A DNA stretch of 64,000 nt from Salticus scenicus (lineage: Eukaryota; Arthropoda; Arachnida; Araneae; Salticidae): positions 350,138,602 through 350,202,601 of the forward strand of contig OZ005652.1 in assembly GCA_963930645.1 (NCBI GenBank), written 5' to 3'. The position numbers and the translations under genes were made by a program. Positions 43,833 through 56,790 of the stretch are shown here, one piece after another; within the stretch, counting starts at the first letter, position 1; the number at the start of each line of letters is the position of its first letter. A model generated the notes under the pieces. It was not told where the DNA came from. It was given only the letters and a program-made list of their open reading frames with translations, and did no database searches.

Positions 43833-46800
43833 ATGGAAAAATTAGCTAAAGAAAGAACACCTTTAAGAAGTGCGTTTACACGTATCGCTAATTTATTAGA
43901 GAATAATTTAATAGAGGAAGATAAGAATATAGAAGAAATTGAAGTTTTATATGCTTAATTAAATGAAAAATGGGCAATGTTATGTCCAAAAGAAAAAGAA
44001 ATATTAGATGTTCTTGTTAAAGATGATAAGTGTACACAAGATAATTATGATAAAGAGTATGAAGGCTTTAGTTCTTATGAAGAAAAATTTATTAAATTAA
44101 GAACAAAAGTTGAAAAACTTTTGAAAAATTCTGAAATTGAAAACAGTTTTCAATCAAATGAAAATATAATGAAACGAAAATTCAAACTTCCTGAAATAGA
44201 ATTTAAATTGTTCGGGGGTGAAATAAAAGAATGGTTGCCATTCTGGGCACAGTTTGAGAAAATACACAACGATGAAGAGATACCAAATGAAGATAAATAT
44301 CAGTATTTGTTGCAGGCCACAATAAAAGGCTCAAGGGCACGGGAAATTGTTGAATCGTATCCCGCCACAAAAGATAGTTACAAAAATGTAATAGAATGTC
44401 TTAAAAGTCGTTTTGGGCGTACAGATATGTTAATTGAAGTTTATATACGAGAAGTTCTTGCGTTAATGATGAATAATGCTATAAGTAAAGGTCCAAAAAT
44501 GCCACTTTTTAAATTGTATGATAAAATTGAAACATATTTACGGTCATTGAAAATGCTAGGTGTTTCAAATGAAAATTATTCATCAATTTTATACCCGTTA
44601 ATTGAATCCTGCTTACTTGTAGATATTTTAAAAATATGGGAAAGAAATTTGAGTTCGACCTTGAACTACGCAAAACAGGAAAATGATGATGAATTGAAAT
44701 CGGGTAACAAATTAGATTGTTTGATGAACTTTTTGCGGCATGAAATTGAAAGTGAAGAAAAGGTGAAACTTGCTCGTAGTGGATTTAATTTTGAAAATGT
44801 GAATAAAAGTACTTATCCGCCACCCGTTCGACGTGAAAGAATTATTCCTACCGCAGCTGAATTATATAATTCTTCTGAAGTGAAAAAAGAAATGTGTATT
44901 TTTTGCAATAAATCACATGTAAGCAGTGAATGTAAAAATGCTGATAGTTTATCCTATGAGGATAAAAAGCAAATATTGATGAAAAAAGGTGCTTGTTTTA
45001 AATGTTTAGCTGCAAAGAAACATTTATTCCGATTTTGCAAAGCGAAGATACCGTCCTGTGATTGCGGAAAATTTCATTTCAAGATAATGTGCCCTGGGAA
45101 AAGCGATCAAGAACATCGAATTAAATTTCAGCAATTTGAAAATTTAAATTCTGAAAATAAGAAAGACACTGTTTTAGCAAATAAAACCAGTACTCGACAA
45201 GTTCTTTTGCAAACTCTGATTGTTCGTCTTAGAAAGGGAAATAAAATGAAATACATCAGGATATTATTTGATTCTGGCAGCAGCAAGTCCTATTTGTCAA
45301 CTTTTGCATTAAATGAAATAGGATATGAATGCATAGGTAAAGAAGATTTGACACATAGCTTATTTGGTGGAGTAGAAACTGTGATACCTCATAAGAAATA
45401 TTTAATCGGTCTGAGTGACTATAATGATAATTATCGTTGCAGTCTTGAAGTGTTAAATCAAGACAAAATTTGTTCTGAAATACCAAAAATTCCCTATGGT
45501 TCATTTCTAAATGAAATTAAGCATAAAATTCATTTGTCTGACCTGAATTGTCATGTTGATTTATTGTACGAATTCTCCCCGAATGAAATCCATGGCTTAA
45601 TTGGAGCTGATGTCATTGGAAAACTATACACTGGAAATATAAAACCATTAAAATCTGGTTTAGTCTTAATAGAAACCCGCCTTGGGTGGACGCTAATGGG
45701 AAAAATCGGACAGAAAGTTTCAGATAGTACAAGTAGCGTTATGTCATTACATGTAAATGACACGAAAATTTCTGATTTATGGCGACTTGATGTGCTTGGG
45801 ATTCTGGATCCAGGAGAGAAGAATAGCCGAAAGGAACTTGAAATAGCAGCCGAAGAGCATTTTAATAGAAGTATCAAACGGGACGCTGAAGGGGGATATG
45901 AAGTGAATCTCCCATGGATCCAAGGCCATCCTCCTTTACCCACTTGTAAAAATGTTGCAGAACGAAGATTGAAAGGTTGTATAGATTCGCTCAAGAAAAA
46001 AGGGACATTAGAAGCTTATGAAACAGTATTAACAGAATGGATTCAAGAAGGTGTTATAGAAGAAGTTAAAATTCTGGGTAATGATGAAAGTGACCATTAT
46101 TTGCCCCACAGGGCCGTAATAAAAGAAAATTCTACTACCAGAGTTAGGCCTGTTTTTGATGGTTCTGCCAAAGAGAAAAATTCACCTTCAATCAATGATT
46201 GTTTAGAGAAAGGACCTAACACCGTCGAACTGATTCCAGCAATCTTGAATAAGTTTCGATTGAAGAAAATAGGAGTAATTGCTGATATCCGAAGAGCTTT
46301 CTTACAAATTGGACTTAGTAAATGTGATAGGCCATTTCTGAAATTCTTATGGTGGGAGGAAGGTGATCCCACGAAACCTAAAGTTTTTCAACATCGTAGA
46401 GTTGTTTTTGGACTTTCTTGTTCACCATACCTACTCGGTGCTACTCTTCGATATCATCTGAAAAATGTTTCTGCTCATTTTGAAGAAACAGCTACCAAGT
46501 TGTTAGAATCATTTTATGTGGACAACTGTATCACCAGCGTTGAAAACTATGAAGACCTCGTGAAATTTGTCGAAGAATCCAAGTTAATTCTCAGTGATGC
46601 TAAATTTGAGCTTCGAGGGTGGGAGCACAATTTCCGCAGTCCATCAGAAGAAAGATGTATTCCAGTCCTGGGATTGACATGGAATTTAAAGAATGATACC
46701 TTGTCTGTAGATTTACGAGATACTTTAGAAGATGATACCCCTGCAACGAAAAGGAAAATACTGAGTGCGGTACATAGAATATTTGATCCCCTTGGCTTCA

Positions 46801-49163
46801 CATGTCCGGTTACCTTGGGGCCGAAGTTTCTCCTGCAAGAGTGCTGGAAATTGAAAGTATCATGGGATGCAGAATTGCCTGAAAAAATTACCAAGAAGTT
46901 TGAGCAGTGGCGAAAAGAAGTTCCTAAATTGAAAGAAGTCAAAATCCCAAGATGCCTCACTCTGAATCATGAGGCGCCAGAAAATTTAAGTTTACATATT
47001 TTCTGCGATGCAAGCAAGAGTGCATACGCTACCTGCATATTCTTAAGAAGTGAAACTGGAAGTTCAGTGTCTTGTCAACTTGTACAGGCTAGAAGCAGAG
47101 TTGCTCCTATGAAAACTACTTCTATTCCAAGATTGGAACTACTTGCCTGCTGCATAGGAGCGAGATTAGCTGAGACTGTGGTGAGTGATCTCCGAATAAA
47201 GAATATCTCAAAATTTTTCTGGTCCGACTCCGCAAATGCACTGTATTGGATAAAGGGAAGTGAAAACTGGGCGCCTTTCGTTTTTAACAGAGTTAAAGAA
47301 ATTAGATCTCTGACAGAGCCTGAAAATTGGCACCACGTACCAGGGTCTTTCAATGCAGCAGATTTACCATCTCGCGGCTGTAGTGTCCAAACATTGATTA
47401 AATACAAGTGGTGGGAAGGTGTGCAATGGTTGAGGAAGCCAAGACAAGAATGGCCAAGATCTAATGCTCTTCTTGACTTCGATATAGTGTAGTCCGAGAA
47501 GAAGAAAACAGTAATTAGTGCTAAAAATCATGAAGATTCAAGTGAGAAGCTTTATAACCGTATTTCGTCATACAATAAATTGTTAAGAATCACTGCTTGG
47601 ATTTACAGATTTTTTAATAATTGTAAAGTTGAACCTTCACATCGAATTTTTGGATTCTTAACTTCAGAAGATATAAATGATGCTGAAACTGTTATGTTGA
47701 AAAATGTACAAAAAGAATCATTCTCGGGTCCTGAAGATAAACGTCTGAAATCCCTTAACTGTTTTATGGATACAAATGAACTTATGAAAATGAAGACTAG
47801 AATCATCATGAGAGAAGATACACAAAGTTTCCGATATCCGATAATATTGCCATCCAATCATCCAGTGGTAGAAAAACTCATCCAAACCAGACATTTAAAT
47901 TTGAATCATGCTGGTGTCCAGATTCTCATGAATAATTTATGAGAAGATTTTTGGATTTTAAAGTATCGGAAGACAGTAAGAAAAGTTATCAGAAATTATG
48001 TACGCTGCAAAAGATATGGTGCTAGACCAAAGCCCATCATAGAAGCACTTCTCCCAGTTGACAGAATAAAGGAAGCAGCAGTGTTTGAGGTCATAGGAAT
48101 TGATTATGCCGGTCCTCAAATTCTTCGAGGAGGTCAAAAAGTCTGGATAGTCATCTTCACTTGTGCCGTCTACCGAGCCTTGCATTTAGAGATAGCTACA
48201 TCCATGGCTCTCCGAAGATTCATAGCTCGAAGAGGAAGACCCACAATAATTTACTGTGATAATGGCTCAAATTTCGTTGGTGCGGAAAATTTACTTAAGA
48301 AAATCAATTGGGATACCATTTCTCAATACAGTGAAGCTCAGAAGATCATTTGGAACTTCAACCCTCCATCTGCACCGTGGTGGGGTGGATGGTGGGAACG
48401 TTTGATTGGTATAATCAAGGGAATTCTTCGAAAAGTCTTAGGAAGAAGTTCGTTGAATTTAGAAGAAATGAATACTGTTATTTGTGATACTGAAGACATT
48501 GTTAACCAACGTCCTTTAACTTACCTCTCCGAAGATGTTAATGATCTAACTCCGCTTACTCCTGCTATGTTTTTACGGGATATTAAAGAGTCAGGCATTC
48601 CCGATCTTGATGTTTTAGATTCATCATCTCTCAATAAAAGATATGCCTATAGAAAGCGAATAAAAGAAGATTTACGAAAAAGGTTACGAATTGAATATTT
48701 GGGGCATTTAAGGCAATCTTCGAAATTTACTAAAAATCAACGACCCATCCAAATTGGTGATATCGTTAGAGTATCCAGTGAGAACATCAAGAAAATTGAC
48801 TGGCCTCTCGGAAAAGTTATTGAACTCTGTCCATCTAAAGATGGCCATGTTCGACTAGTAAAAGTGAAAATGAAAGGTGGTGAATTTTTCCGTCCAGTGC
48901 TTAGATTAATTCCTCTAGAAGTAACTCCTAAAAGTTGTGCAGATTTACTTTTTTCATCATGAATATCTAAGTCGAATATCCAACCTCCTGAAAAGAACTT
49001 TGTTCCAGTGACTGTTCCAACTGAATCTGTTCCAGTGACTGAACCTACTGAGCCAGTTGACAAAAGTTCTGTAAAGGACATTCCTATAGAGACTGTTCCA
49101 CTTGAAAAACGATCCAAATATAGACGTTTGTTAAAGCCAAAAGTGAAGTTTGAGTTGCTCTAA
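43833..49163 (+). pseudogene. BEL B gag-pol polyprotein, degraded
   Basis: One frame from ATG 43833 to TAA 49161-49163, interrupted by stops at 43956-43958 (TAA), 47490-47492 (TAG), 47940-47942 (TGA) and 48960-48962 (TGA). Domains: Gag (LPEIEFKLFGGEIKEW), CCHC-type cysteine clusters (CIFCNKSHVSSEC; CFKCLAAKKHLFRFC), protease (ILFDSGSSKSYLS, ~45264), BEL-type RT with FYVDNCITSV (~46512) and FGLSCSPYLLGATL, RNase H (HIFCDASKSAYATC), and integrase with HAGVQ, GIDYAGP, YCDNGSNFVG and WWERLIGIIKG. In the integrase a short deletion removes part of the segment between ATS and MALRRF. Related to BEL A but clearly diverged. Confidence 0.93.
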
Positions 49164-49178
49164 AAATCCTCGAAACTC

Positions 49179-49191
49179 AAAGGTGGGAGTG
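49179..49191 (+). other. Polypurine tract of BEL B
   Basis: CAAAGGTGGGAGTG directly precedes the LTR start TGTTGCG; nearly the same as in BEL A. Confidence 0.7.
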
Positions 49192-49682
49192 TGTTGCGAA
49201 AATCGCTACTTCCACTTCAACTTTTTGTAATCCGATCGTCTGCGCCTGCGCGCACGAGAGGAATTGTGCGTTCGATAGCAAGAAGAAGAATGCTCTAAGT
49301 TTCTAAATGTAAATATTGTGTATTGTTAGCGCGCGTTAAGTATTTATGTAATTTTATCAGTATTATGTCTTTAATAATTTGTGATTGTGTATTTACCAGA
49401 TAAAAGGCGTTTATTTAAAGAAAATGACTGTTCCATGAATGAAAGTTTCCACTTATTATTGAATTAAGAACGAATATTTCATCCCTCGAACAATACAGAT
49501 GAAGGAAGGTAAGTTTTTCTTACCTTTTATTATTGAAAAGAAACATAAATGATTCTATTTGTTTTAATACGAAATTTTTGATTAGATGAAGATTTGTAGA
49601 ATCAATTTTGTTGAATACTAATTTATTTAAAATTTAGTATATAAATATCGAATATAGTTATTCTTAAAGTTTGAATTCGATA
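49192..49682 (+). repeat. 3' LTR of BEL B
   Basis: 491 bp, TGTTGCG to TTCGATA, followed by the ATGGG target copy and the right half of MITE Y. Confidence 0.92.
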
Positions 49683-49687
49683 ATGGG

Positions 49688-49802
49688 TGCCTTACTTCAA
49701 AGTTGAGAGGAGCAAAAGTAGCTTTCGCTGGCATTTCACTAGAAGAGGTTTGTAAGCATTAGAGTATTAGCGTGCTCCTTCTTCCTTTATTATTATTCTA
49801 TG
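49688..49802 (+). mobile_element. hAT-like MITE Y, right half
   Basis: Aligns with 63130-63242 of the intact copy and ends GCTCCTTCTTCCTTTATT...CTATG, the inverse of the left TIR at 35532. Followed by ATTTATAC. Confidence 0.88.
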
Positions 49803-49810
49803 ATTTATAC

Positions 49811-50229
49811 CGGAAATTTGATTAGATTTCTTAAAATTAATTATGAAAATAATAAACTGGTAATTGCCTTAATATTAGACCTATAAGACATTTAAATTTT
49901 TAATTGTTGCCAAAAATGTTTACGAGGTATTTTTATTTATTTATTTATTTATATTTTTTTTCAACATAAAATGATATATGCTTTCCCGCGAAAAATAAAA
50001 AATTACTAAATGTTAAATTGGTGAATGAGAAAATGACGTCTTTATAAATTTTAAATAAAATAGCAATAATACAAATCTAGCATGTTTCTTCTGAATTTTA
50101 TTTCATAGCATTTTTTTATACACCTCAACTTTTGATTTTTTTTAGCACGAATGAATCTCGCTTGACATAAAAGCTAATTCAGCATTATATTAAAGGTATT
50201 TACTTATGAATAATTGTGGACAATTTTTA
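49811..50229. other. Non-coding AT-rich stretch
   Basis: Includes a diverged relative of 7900-8110 (TTAATTGTTGCCAAAAA... and CGCGAAAAAT). No gene seen. Confidence 0.5.
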
Positions 50230-51336
50230 CTTTCTTCTATATTCAATAGAAGAAAATATTGGATTCGTAAAAATTTTCGACCTCGGGGTTTTGATGGATT
50301 TACACGTTTTGAGAGCTGTAGAACACGATTTGACCATTTTTAGAAAATGTCTGTCTGTCTGCGTGTGTGTGTGTGCGTGACAAAATTTTGTGGCAACTGT
50401 ATCTCAGGAAATACTGCACAGAATTTCATACAAATTGGTATGTAGTTGCACCTTGACATAAATTAGTGCCTATCAATTTTTAGTAAAAATCGTCTTACAG
50501 GTTGCGTTGCCATCCCGCTTTTTCTAAATTTTTAGCATGGTGATATAGGACAAAATTTTGTATAAATGTGCATAAAGAGAATTATTTTTTAGTAATCATT
50601 ATGAAATTTACAAGAATTATTTATAATAGAGATAGTCAACTTAGAAATTTTTTTTGCATGTGTAGGAGCCTCGTGACCCCCCCCCCCTGGAGGGGGAGTC
50701 CACCCTCGAAGAGAGTAAATTTTCAAGATGGGTATCTTTCGAAAGGTCTCGTCAATAACTTTAAAACGAATGGTTGAACTATAAATCTGTGATAATTTAA
50801 AACAAAGTTATCGATTTTTTTTTTTTTTTTTTTTTTACTTTTTACGAAAAAAACTTAGAAAAAAAAATCTGCTTCTTCTTCTTATTATTATTTTTTAAAC
50901 GAAATTTAACCTAACTTGGTATTTAGTTGGCTCCTGACATAAACTGGTGCTGATTAGATTTGGGGATCAATCGCACAACAGGAGGCGCTGTGATCGTATT
51001 TCTTCTAAATTTTTAACATGGTAGTATAGGACAAAATTTCGTATAAATGTACATAATGAGAGTTATTCTTAACATGTGATTGTAAAATTAATATGAATTA
51101 TTGCTAATAGTAGTAGTTAAGTAGGAAAACAAAATGTGCACGCAAATTTTCAAGGTGGGTATCTTTCGAAAGGTCTCGTCAATACCTTTAAAACGAATGG
51201 TTGAACTATATATATGTGATAATTTAAAACAAAGTTACCGATTTTTTTTTACTTTTAACGAAAAAAAACTTGGATTTTTTTTTTTTTTTTAAATATTGTT
51301 ACAGATTGAATTTGTATAGGAAAATATAGAAGAAAG
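50230..51336. repeat. Dispersed repeat X, copy 2
   Basis: Same structure as 19411-20550, including the GTCTGTCTG stretch (50349-50360), the internally repeated GATGGGTATCTTTCGAAAGG blocks (50728 and 51157) and CTTTCTTCTATAT-type ends. C-rich and G-rich runs near 50679-50697. Confidence 0.8.
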
Positions 51337-51837
51337 GGGTGGCAATGGTGGAATTTTATTTTTTATAATTTTGAGAATTTGTAAACCAAATCATACATAA
51401 ATTTTAATAACGATTTTAGTATAGTGGGATTTTACGTTAAATAGTGAATACATCACAAGCGTTGTGAATTAATGAATCTGATTTATTTGTTTAGGAAATA
51501 TATACACATATATATAAAAACACAGACATTTTATACAACCTATAAAGAAAGTCTATGAGTATCAAAACATATGTATATGGGGAACAATAGAAAAAATATT
51601 TTAAACTTTTCAATTATTACTCGATTAAATGATATAGGAAACACAGATAATAGGAAATGATTTCCCTTTCTCGATTATTCTAAATTATAGTGATAAGGAG
51701 GAAAAGAACTATTCTTTGACTTATATTTATATTATTCATAGGCATTATAGTTCACCAGAAAAATATCTAAAACCTATGACATACTTGTACGATAAAATAT
51801 TTGATAATTAAAAACAACTATCCGAAAATACTTTGGA
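51337..51837. other. Non-coding stretch
   Basis: AT-rich, no gene recognised. May be untranslated sequence linked to the zinc-finger remnants that follow. Confidence 0.4.
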
Positions 51838-52720
51838 AATATCACGCACATGTGGCTTTTTCACTGAGTGTGTTGGTGCTTGTTGATACCAAGATTTCAC
51901 AAAGAAAATACTTTATAGCCTATTTCGCACACATATATATTTTCTCCTGAGTATGTTGGTGATAATTAAAATCTTGCATTTAGCACAAATACTTTATCAC
52001 ATTTTTCACCCACCTATGGCCTTTTTCCCTTAACTGTGTGGGTGTTGTTTTAACCTTGATTTTATAGAAAATGCTTTATAACACATTTCGCAACATATAG
52101 CTTTTTCCCTGTGAAGGTGTAAATATCATTTTAGATGAACTTTTAGAGCACATTTCACACACCCACAGAGTTATTAATGAATAAATATGTGTTGATTTTG
52201 GTCGCTCTCTTGAGAAAATACTTTAGAACACTTTTCGCAAATGAGTGATTCTTCTTGATTAATAATAGATAATTATTAGAAAACACTTTCACCACACTGT
52301 TATCACTCACAGCTGTTGAATTAGCTCTCTCTGTTGAGAAAATTATTTATAACATTTTCCACACACATATGGCTTTTCTTTGGGTAACATATTTCACACA
52401 CATATGGCGTTTCTTTAGGAGTGTGAATGATTATTTAAATGGATTTTGCCACAGAAATATTGGCGATTGCATAGATGTATAAATAGGTGTCTCCTATGAG
52501 AAAAATCTTTAGAACACATGAATCTCTCACATATGGCTTTTCTTTGGGCAACATATTTCACACACATATGGCTGAAAATACTTTAGAGCACTTTTCACAA
52601 ATAAGTGATTCTTCTAAAATGCATCAATATCTTTTTTAGAGTAAATGAAATGTTTTCCGCAAATGCTTCAAATATCCATATATTTCAGAAAGGCAACATC
52701 TTTGATGCATGTTGGTACTG
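51838..52720 (-). pseudogene. C2H2 zinc-finger array remnant
   Basis: On the minus strand, broken frames repeatedly spell C2H2 finger parts: KEKPYVCEIC linkers (from CACACATATGGCTTTTCTTT-type bases at ~52362 and ~52395), EMCYKAFSIKSRLKQH (~52040-52105) and KCSKVFS/CSKVFS blocks. Many stops and frame changes mean no protein is possible. Krueppel-type fingers bind DNA. These arrays are common as lineage-expanded families and their pseudogenes in arthropods. The segment 52079-52713 is duplicated at 63366-64000. Confidence 0.82.
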
Positions 52721-53197
52721 AATCCATATTAATCGGTGGTGCTTGTTACTATCATAACATTCAAAAATCATTTTCAGTAAGTTCGATCCAAAATCCGGGG
52801 ATATAAATAATCATTTTTGGTTTTATATAAATGTATACAGAAATAGAATAATTTTTCCTTTCGATTTATGCTGGAAGCCATTTTTCAATCCAAACTGCCG
52901 CCGAAAAAGTAAGTACGCTTTTTTTTACACACATGTTGCCAACAGAAAAAAAAAAAAAAAAAAAAAAAAAAAACATTAAAAACAAGGAATACAGTTGGAG
53001 GATCAAACTCAATGGTCTTAAACCATGGATAAAGTGCTATATTCAGTGACCCAAAGGGTTTGTTTTGGTTTGCAAACTAAATATGTAAAATTAACGATTT
53101 TACATCTCCTCCCCTGAGAGGGAAAAAAAATTACAAAAGTACACTTTTGTAGATAGCAGAATTTCTCCAACTGTATACCTTCTATGTATATTAATAA
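52721..53197. other. Non-coding stretch
   Basis: Contains a 28-base A run (~52945-52972). No gene seen. Confidence 0.5.
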
Positions 53198-53214
53198 CCG
53201 TTACATCCAGACTG

Positions 53215-55992
53215 AAACATTGTGATCACAAATAGGTAAACAATCACAAATCTGGCTGTGTTTCAATCCAAACGCAACATTTGTTTACAAAACTGGTCGC
53301 AAAGTTGTGAGCGATGAGGGGGAAATTTGTGACTGCCTCGGAGCTCTCACAACTCGATCGCAGATTTACTATCGCCTCAAAAAAAACATGGCCGCTGTCG
53401 TCCAGTGTTAGTGTTATTGAAGAAAGTAATTGTCACAGACAAGACAAGGATATATTTGTCTGTGGTAATAATCATTCATTCATAATACATAACCCGAAAC
53501 AAATAATTTATTATAATACTTCATTAATCTACAATATGAATTAAATAGTATCCAAAATACCGAAGCTTTTCTTTGCTTGTAAATGATACTTAAAGCTCTC
53601 GTTGGAAGATAAATGTAAGTGTAAAAATATGCTATGTTATGTATATTCATGTAAGTTAGATTTCATGTTCAACATTGAAATATTATTATGGATTATGCAG
53701 AAAATTATAATTGTAACATTTGTATATTTTATAAATGTTAGGCTTATTTAATGTAAATTGAATGTAATACATGTAATTGTTTATTTATAATACAGAATAA
53801 TATGTTCTGTTATTTAATGAGATGACTATACTATTCGTTAAAACTTAACAATCTGGTATGATATCATTTGGATAAATATTCTTCTCATTGTAAATAAAAA
53901 CCCGATTAGTCAATTATTTATTCTATTATCTATTTATTCTGTGTAGGCGAAAAATAAAATTAATAATATGACAGCAGTATTTCGTAAAACTTTATAATTC
54001 GGTGTAGTAAACCATAAATATTCTTTTTATTGTAAATAACAGCTATTGCATTTGATTGTAAAAGCCTGATTAGTCAATAATTTATTTTATTTTATATAAA
54101 ACACTATAGCTGAAAATATACAACTTTATTGTTACTGTTGAAAATGAGTTTTGGAGAATAAAAATATTTTACTGTCAAATACTATAACCAATTAGCCTTG
54201 AATTAAAACATTGTAGCCTGAAAGAGAAACATTAATAACATTTTTAATAGCAAAATTTTAAATTTAAAGCCTACTAACAGCTAATATTGAATTTAAATAT
54301 AATGAAATAGCTGCAGCTATTAATTATACATATGCATTATTGTTTGGTAAAATATTTTTATTTTTCAGAACCCAATTACAGCACTAATACTAATAGAGAA
54401 AGAATGTGGCTTGTACTTTTTCAACTATAAATATATATCATAAATAAAAAAAATTGACTTATCAGACAGTTAAGTTAAATGTGGTAGCAGTTATTTACAA
54501 TAATAATAATTAAACAACTTGATAAAATATATATATTTATGAAAATGATGATTTTTAAGATTTTTTGTACAGTTACCAACTAATGATAGAAATGTTCCTT
54601 CTGTTTTTAAAAATAATCAAGTCATCTTTTAAATATGTGTGCTATAAGTTTTAATTTGATTTTCCAAATTGGGAACGTTGGCTTGTAAAAAGGTTAAATA
54701 AGCCTAAAATTCATAAACTATATAAATATTACAGTTATAATTTTCTGCGTAATCCATAATATTACAAAAAAGTGAACATACAAAACCATTGTATCTATAT
54801 TTTTATACTTGACATATATCTTCAAATGAGAGCTTTTAGTATCTTTTCAAAAAAAAAAAAAAAAAAAAAAAAAAAACCGCACCACAAAACTGACGTTAAA
54901 AAGCAATTATATACAAAACTTTCAATAAACACCATAAAACGCTTTCATTCACAAAAATTATTTTGGGTTGAAAGAAAACAGGATCTTTTGTCAAGTGAAC
55001 AAAATAGGCATGAGTGCTGCAAACAAACACTCATGCTTACTTTATTCGCCTGGCGAAGGGTCATGTTTTGTTAATATGATTATTATTATTTTTTTACCTT
55101 AAATTCTGTTTTCACCTTCAGAAAATCCAGAACCATACTACTACTAGTTTTCACAATTTCTAACATTTTATTCAGCTTAAAAATACATTTAAATACTTTT
55201 TTGTTTTTTAAACTCAAAAGTGAAACATTAATTTTTTAAAAAGTAATACTAATTGAACGGTTATATATTTTCACATTATGAATACATAATTAAAAAATGC
55301 ATTAAGCAATGAGTAATTATAGAAACAAATTTCCCCATAGAATAACATGAGTTCGGCTTCTGGTCAGCAACTGACTTTCTGATTACCAACTCCGCATTTC
55401 CTACATAATATCCATTAGCATGTAAGGATAAATTTTTTATACCAACTATATGAAAAAAACAACAGAACTGAGAATTTAACTCTGGTACTTAAACAGATAT
55501 TATATGGGAAATGCTGAGCTGGTATCTGACAGGGTAGCTCAGCGATACACAATAAGCGGAGTGCTCAATTTCAGTTCCCAGCTGAAGCATCAGCAGGAAA
55601 CAGTTGTTGCCTGATTACCAATTTATAGATGTTCCGAAAATGAATCAAAATAGTCGATCAATCATAACATTAAAATAAAAATAATTTTTTAAAATGCATA
55701 CTACCCTAATACAGCTGAACCTTGTTAACGTGAATCTCGAGAGGAAAAAAAAAAATTGTTCATGCTATCAGTAACCAATCTTCATTTTGATGGGGATAGT
55801 GGAAACAGTTCATGTTAAAAGTAATTCATGTTAATAAGGTTTGACTATATACACCTAATGCATCGAAAACATAATTAAAATAACATTTGAAATACGTTAA
55901 AATTTTACTTATATACAATCTCTTTTTACTTCCTTATACAATGTATAAGAAAGTGTTGTAATCCTGATTTGCGAAATGGATTTTATCTCACA
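53215..55992. other. AT-rich interior without supported genes
   Basis: Short chance frames only. A 27-base A run lies at ~54850-54876. Around 55310-55355 is a copy of a fragment also seen at 17560-17610. Partly inverted tRNA-like segments lie at 55360-55405 and 55505-55625. Nothing here is confidently a gene. Confidence 0.5.
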
Positions 55993-56013
55993 CTAGCGAG
56001 CTTCGCTCGCTAG
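55993..56013 (-). terminator. Candidate Helitron E 3' end hairpin
   Basis: CTAGCGAGC TTC GCTCGCTAG is a perfect 9-bp stem with a 3-base loop. On the minus strand it ends CTAG followed by T. The following CGGGTCAG resembles the Helitron A terminal segment. The matching 5' end was not located. Confidence 0.45.
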
Positions 56014-56790
56014 CGGGTCAGTATTTTTAAATGAATCACTATAATGAATGAATTCTCAAAATTGCATCTTACCACTCATTAACATTACCCTTAGGAAAAG
56101 AAGAAAAAAAATCGTGATCGGGTAAAAACTCACAACGGGTCCCTACTGCCTTCGTGCATTGTTGCATGAGATCACCGCTAATGTTACCTCCCCTCCCCCC
56201 GCCCCTCTCATCAGTTTTCAGGCTTTTTGAGTGTAAGCCATTTTCTCCCCTAATTTCATGCAAATTTTGCAGACAGATTATGAAATTTTAAAAGCCTGTC
56301 GCAGACAGCTACAAAACTTTCTGTCACTGAGATTAAAGGTACCTCACTCAGACCCATACCATTATTAACACGTTCATCTCCCAGCATGATTTAGCTGAGT
56401 TTCTCACTGGGCACAAAGTCGATCGTCGGAGATGACATGTACCAGAGAGCCACAAAAAAAGAAAATTTCAGAAACTTTTTTTTATTACAGGGTTATCCTC
56501 AGAAAACGCTATGCCTGACAATAATAGAAGTAAAACAAGGAAGTGTCCCTTCATAGATTTGTAAGAATCAGAAAAGCGAACCTATAAGAAGCATGTACGT
56601 GTGCGCTCTATGTTACCAGAAGAGTAAGCAAACTGCCAAATGCCAAGAAGCAAAGAAAAATGTAAAAGAAAACACTATATATGTGACCTGATTGTTTCTA
56701 TTGTCCAGAATCACCTCAAATGTGCTTAGTGTTTTAACGAACACTATGCAATATAGTACAATGTAATATGTTTTCCTAAATATAAATTAA

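Larger units (their letters stand above)
35739..49682 (+). mobile_element. BEL/Pao element B, with a 7.6-kb block in its 5' LTR
   Basis: A 5-bp duplication ATGGG (35734-35738 and 49683-49687) brackets the element inside MITE Y. The 3' LTR is 49192-49682 (491 bp). The 5' LTR is in two pieces, 35739-35869 and 43427-43788, that match the 3' LTR end to end with a shared TA at the break. The gag-pol gene between has several stops. Confidence 0.88.

Noticed and set aside
55540..55625. tRNA-like segment (GGGTAGCTCAGCGATA and CAGTTCCCAGCTG)
   Set aside because: No cloverleaf could be drawn and the B-box is poor; at best a decayed SINE, so no RNA gene is called.
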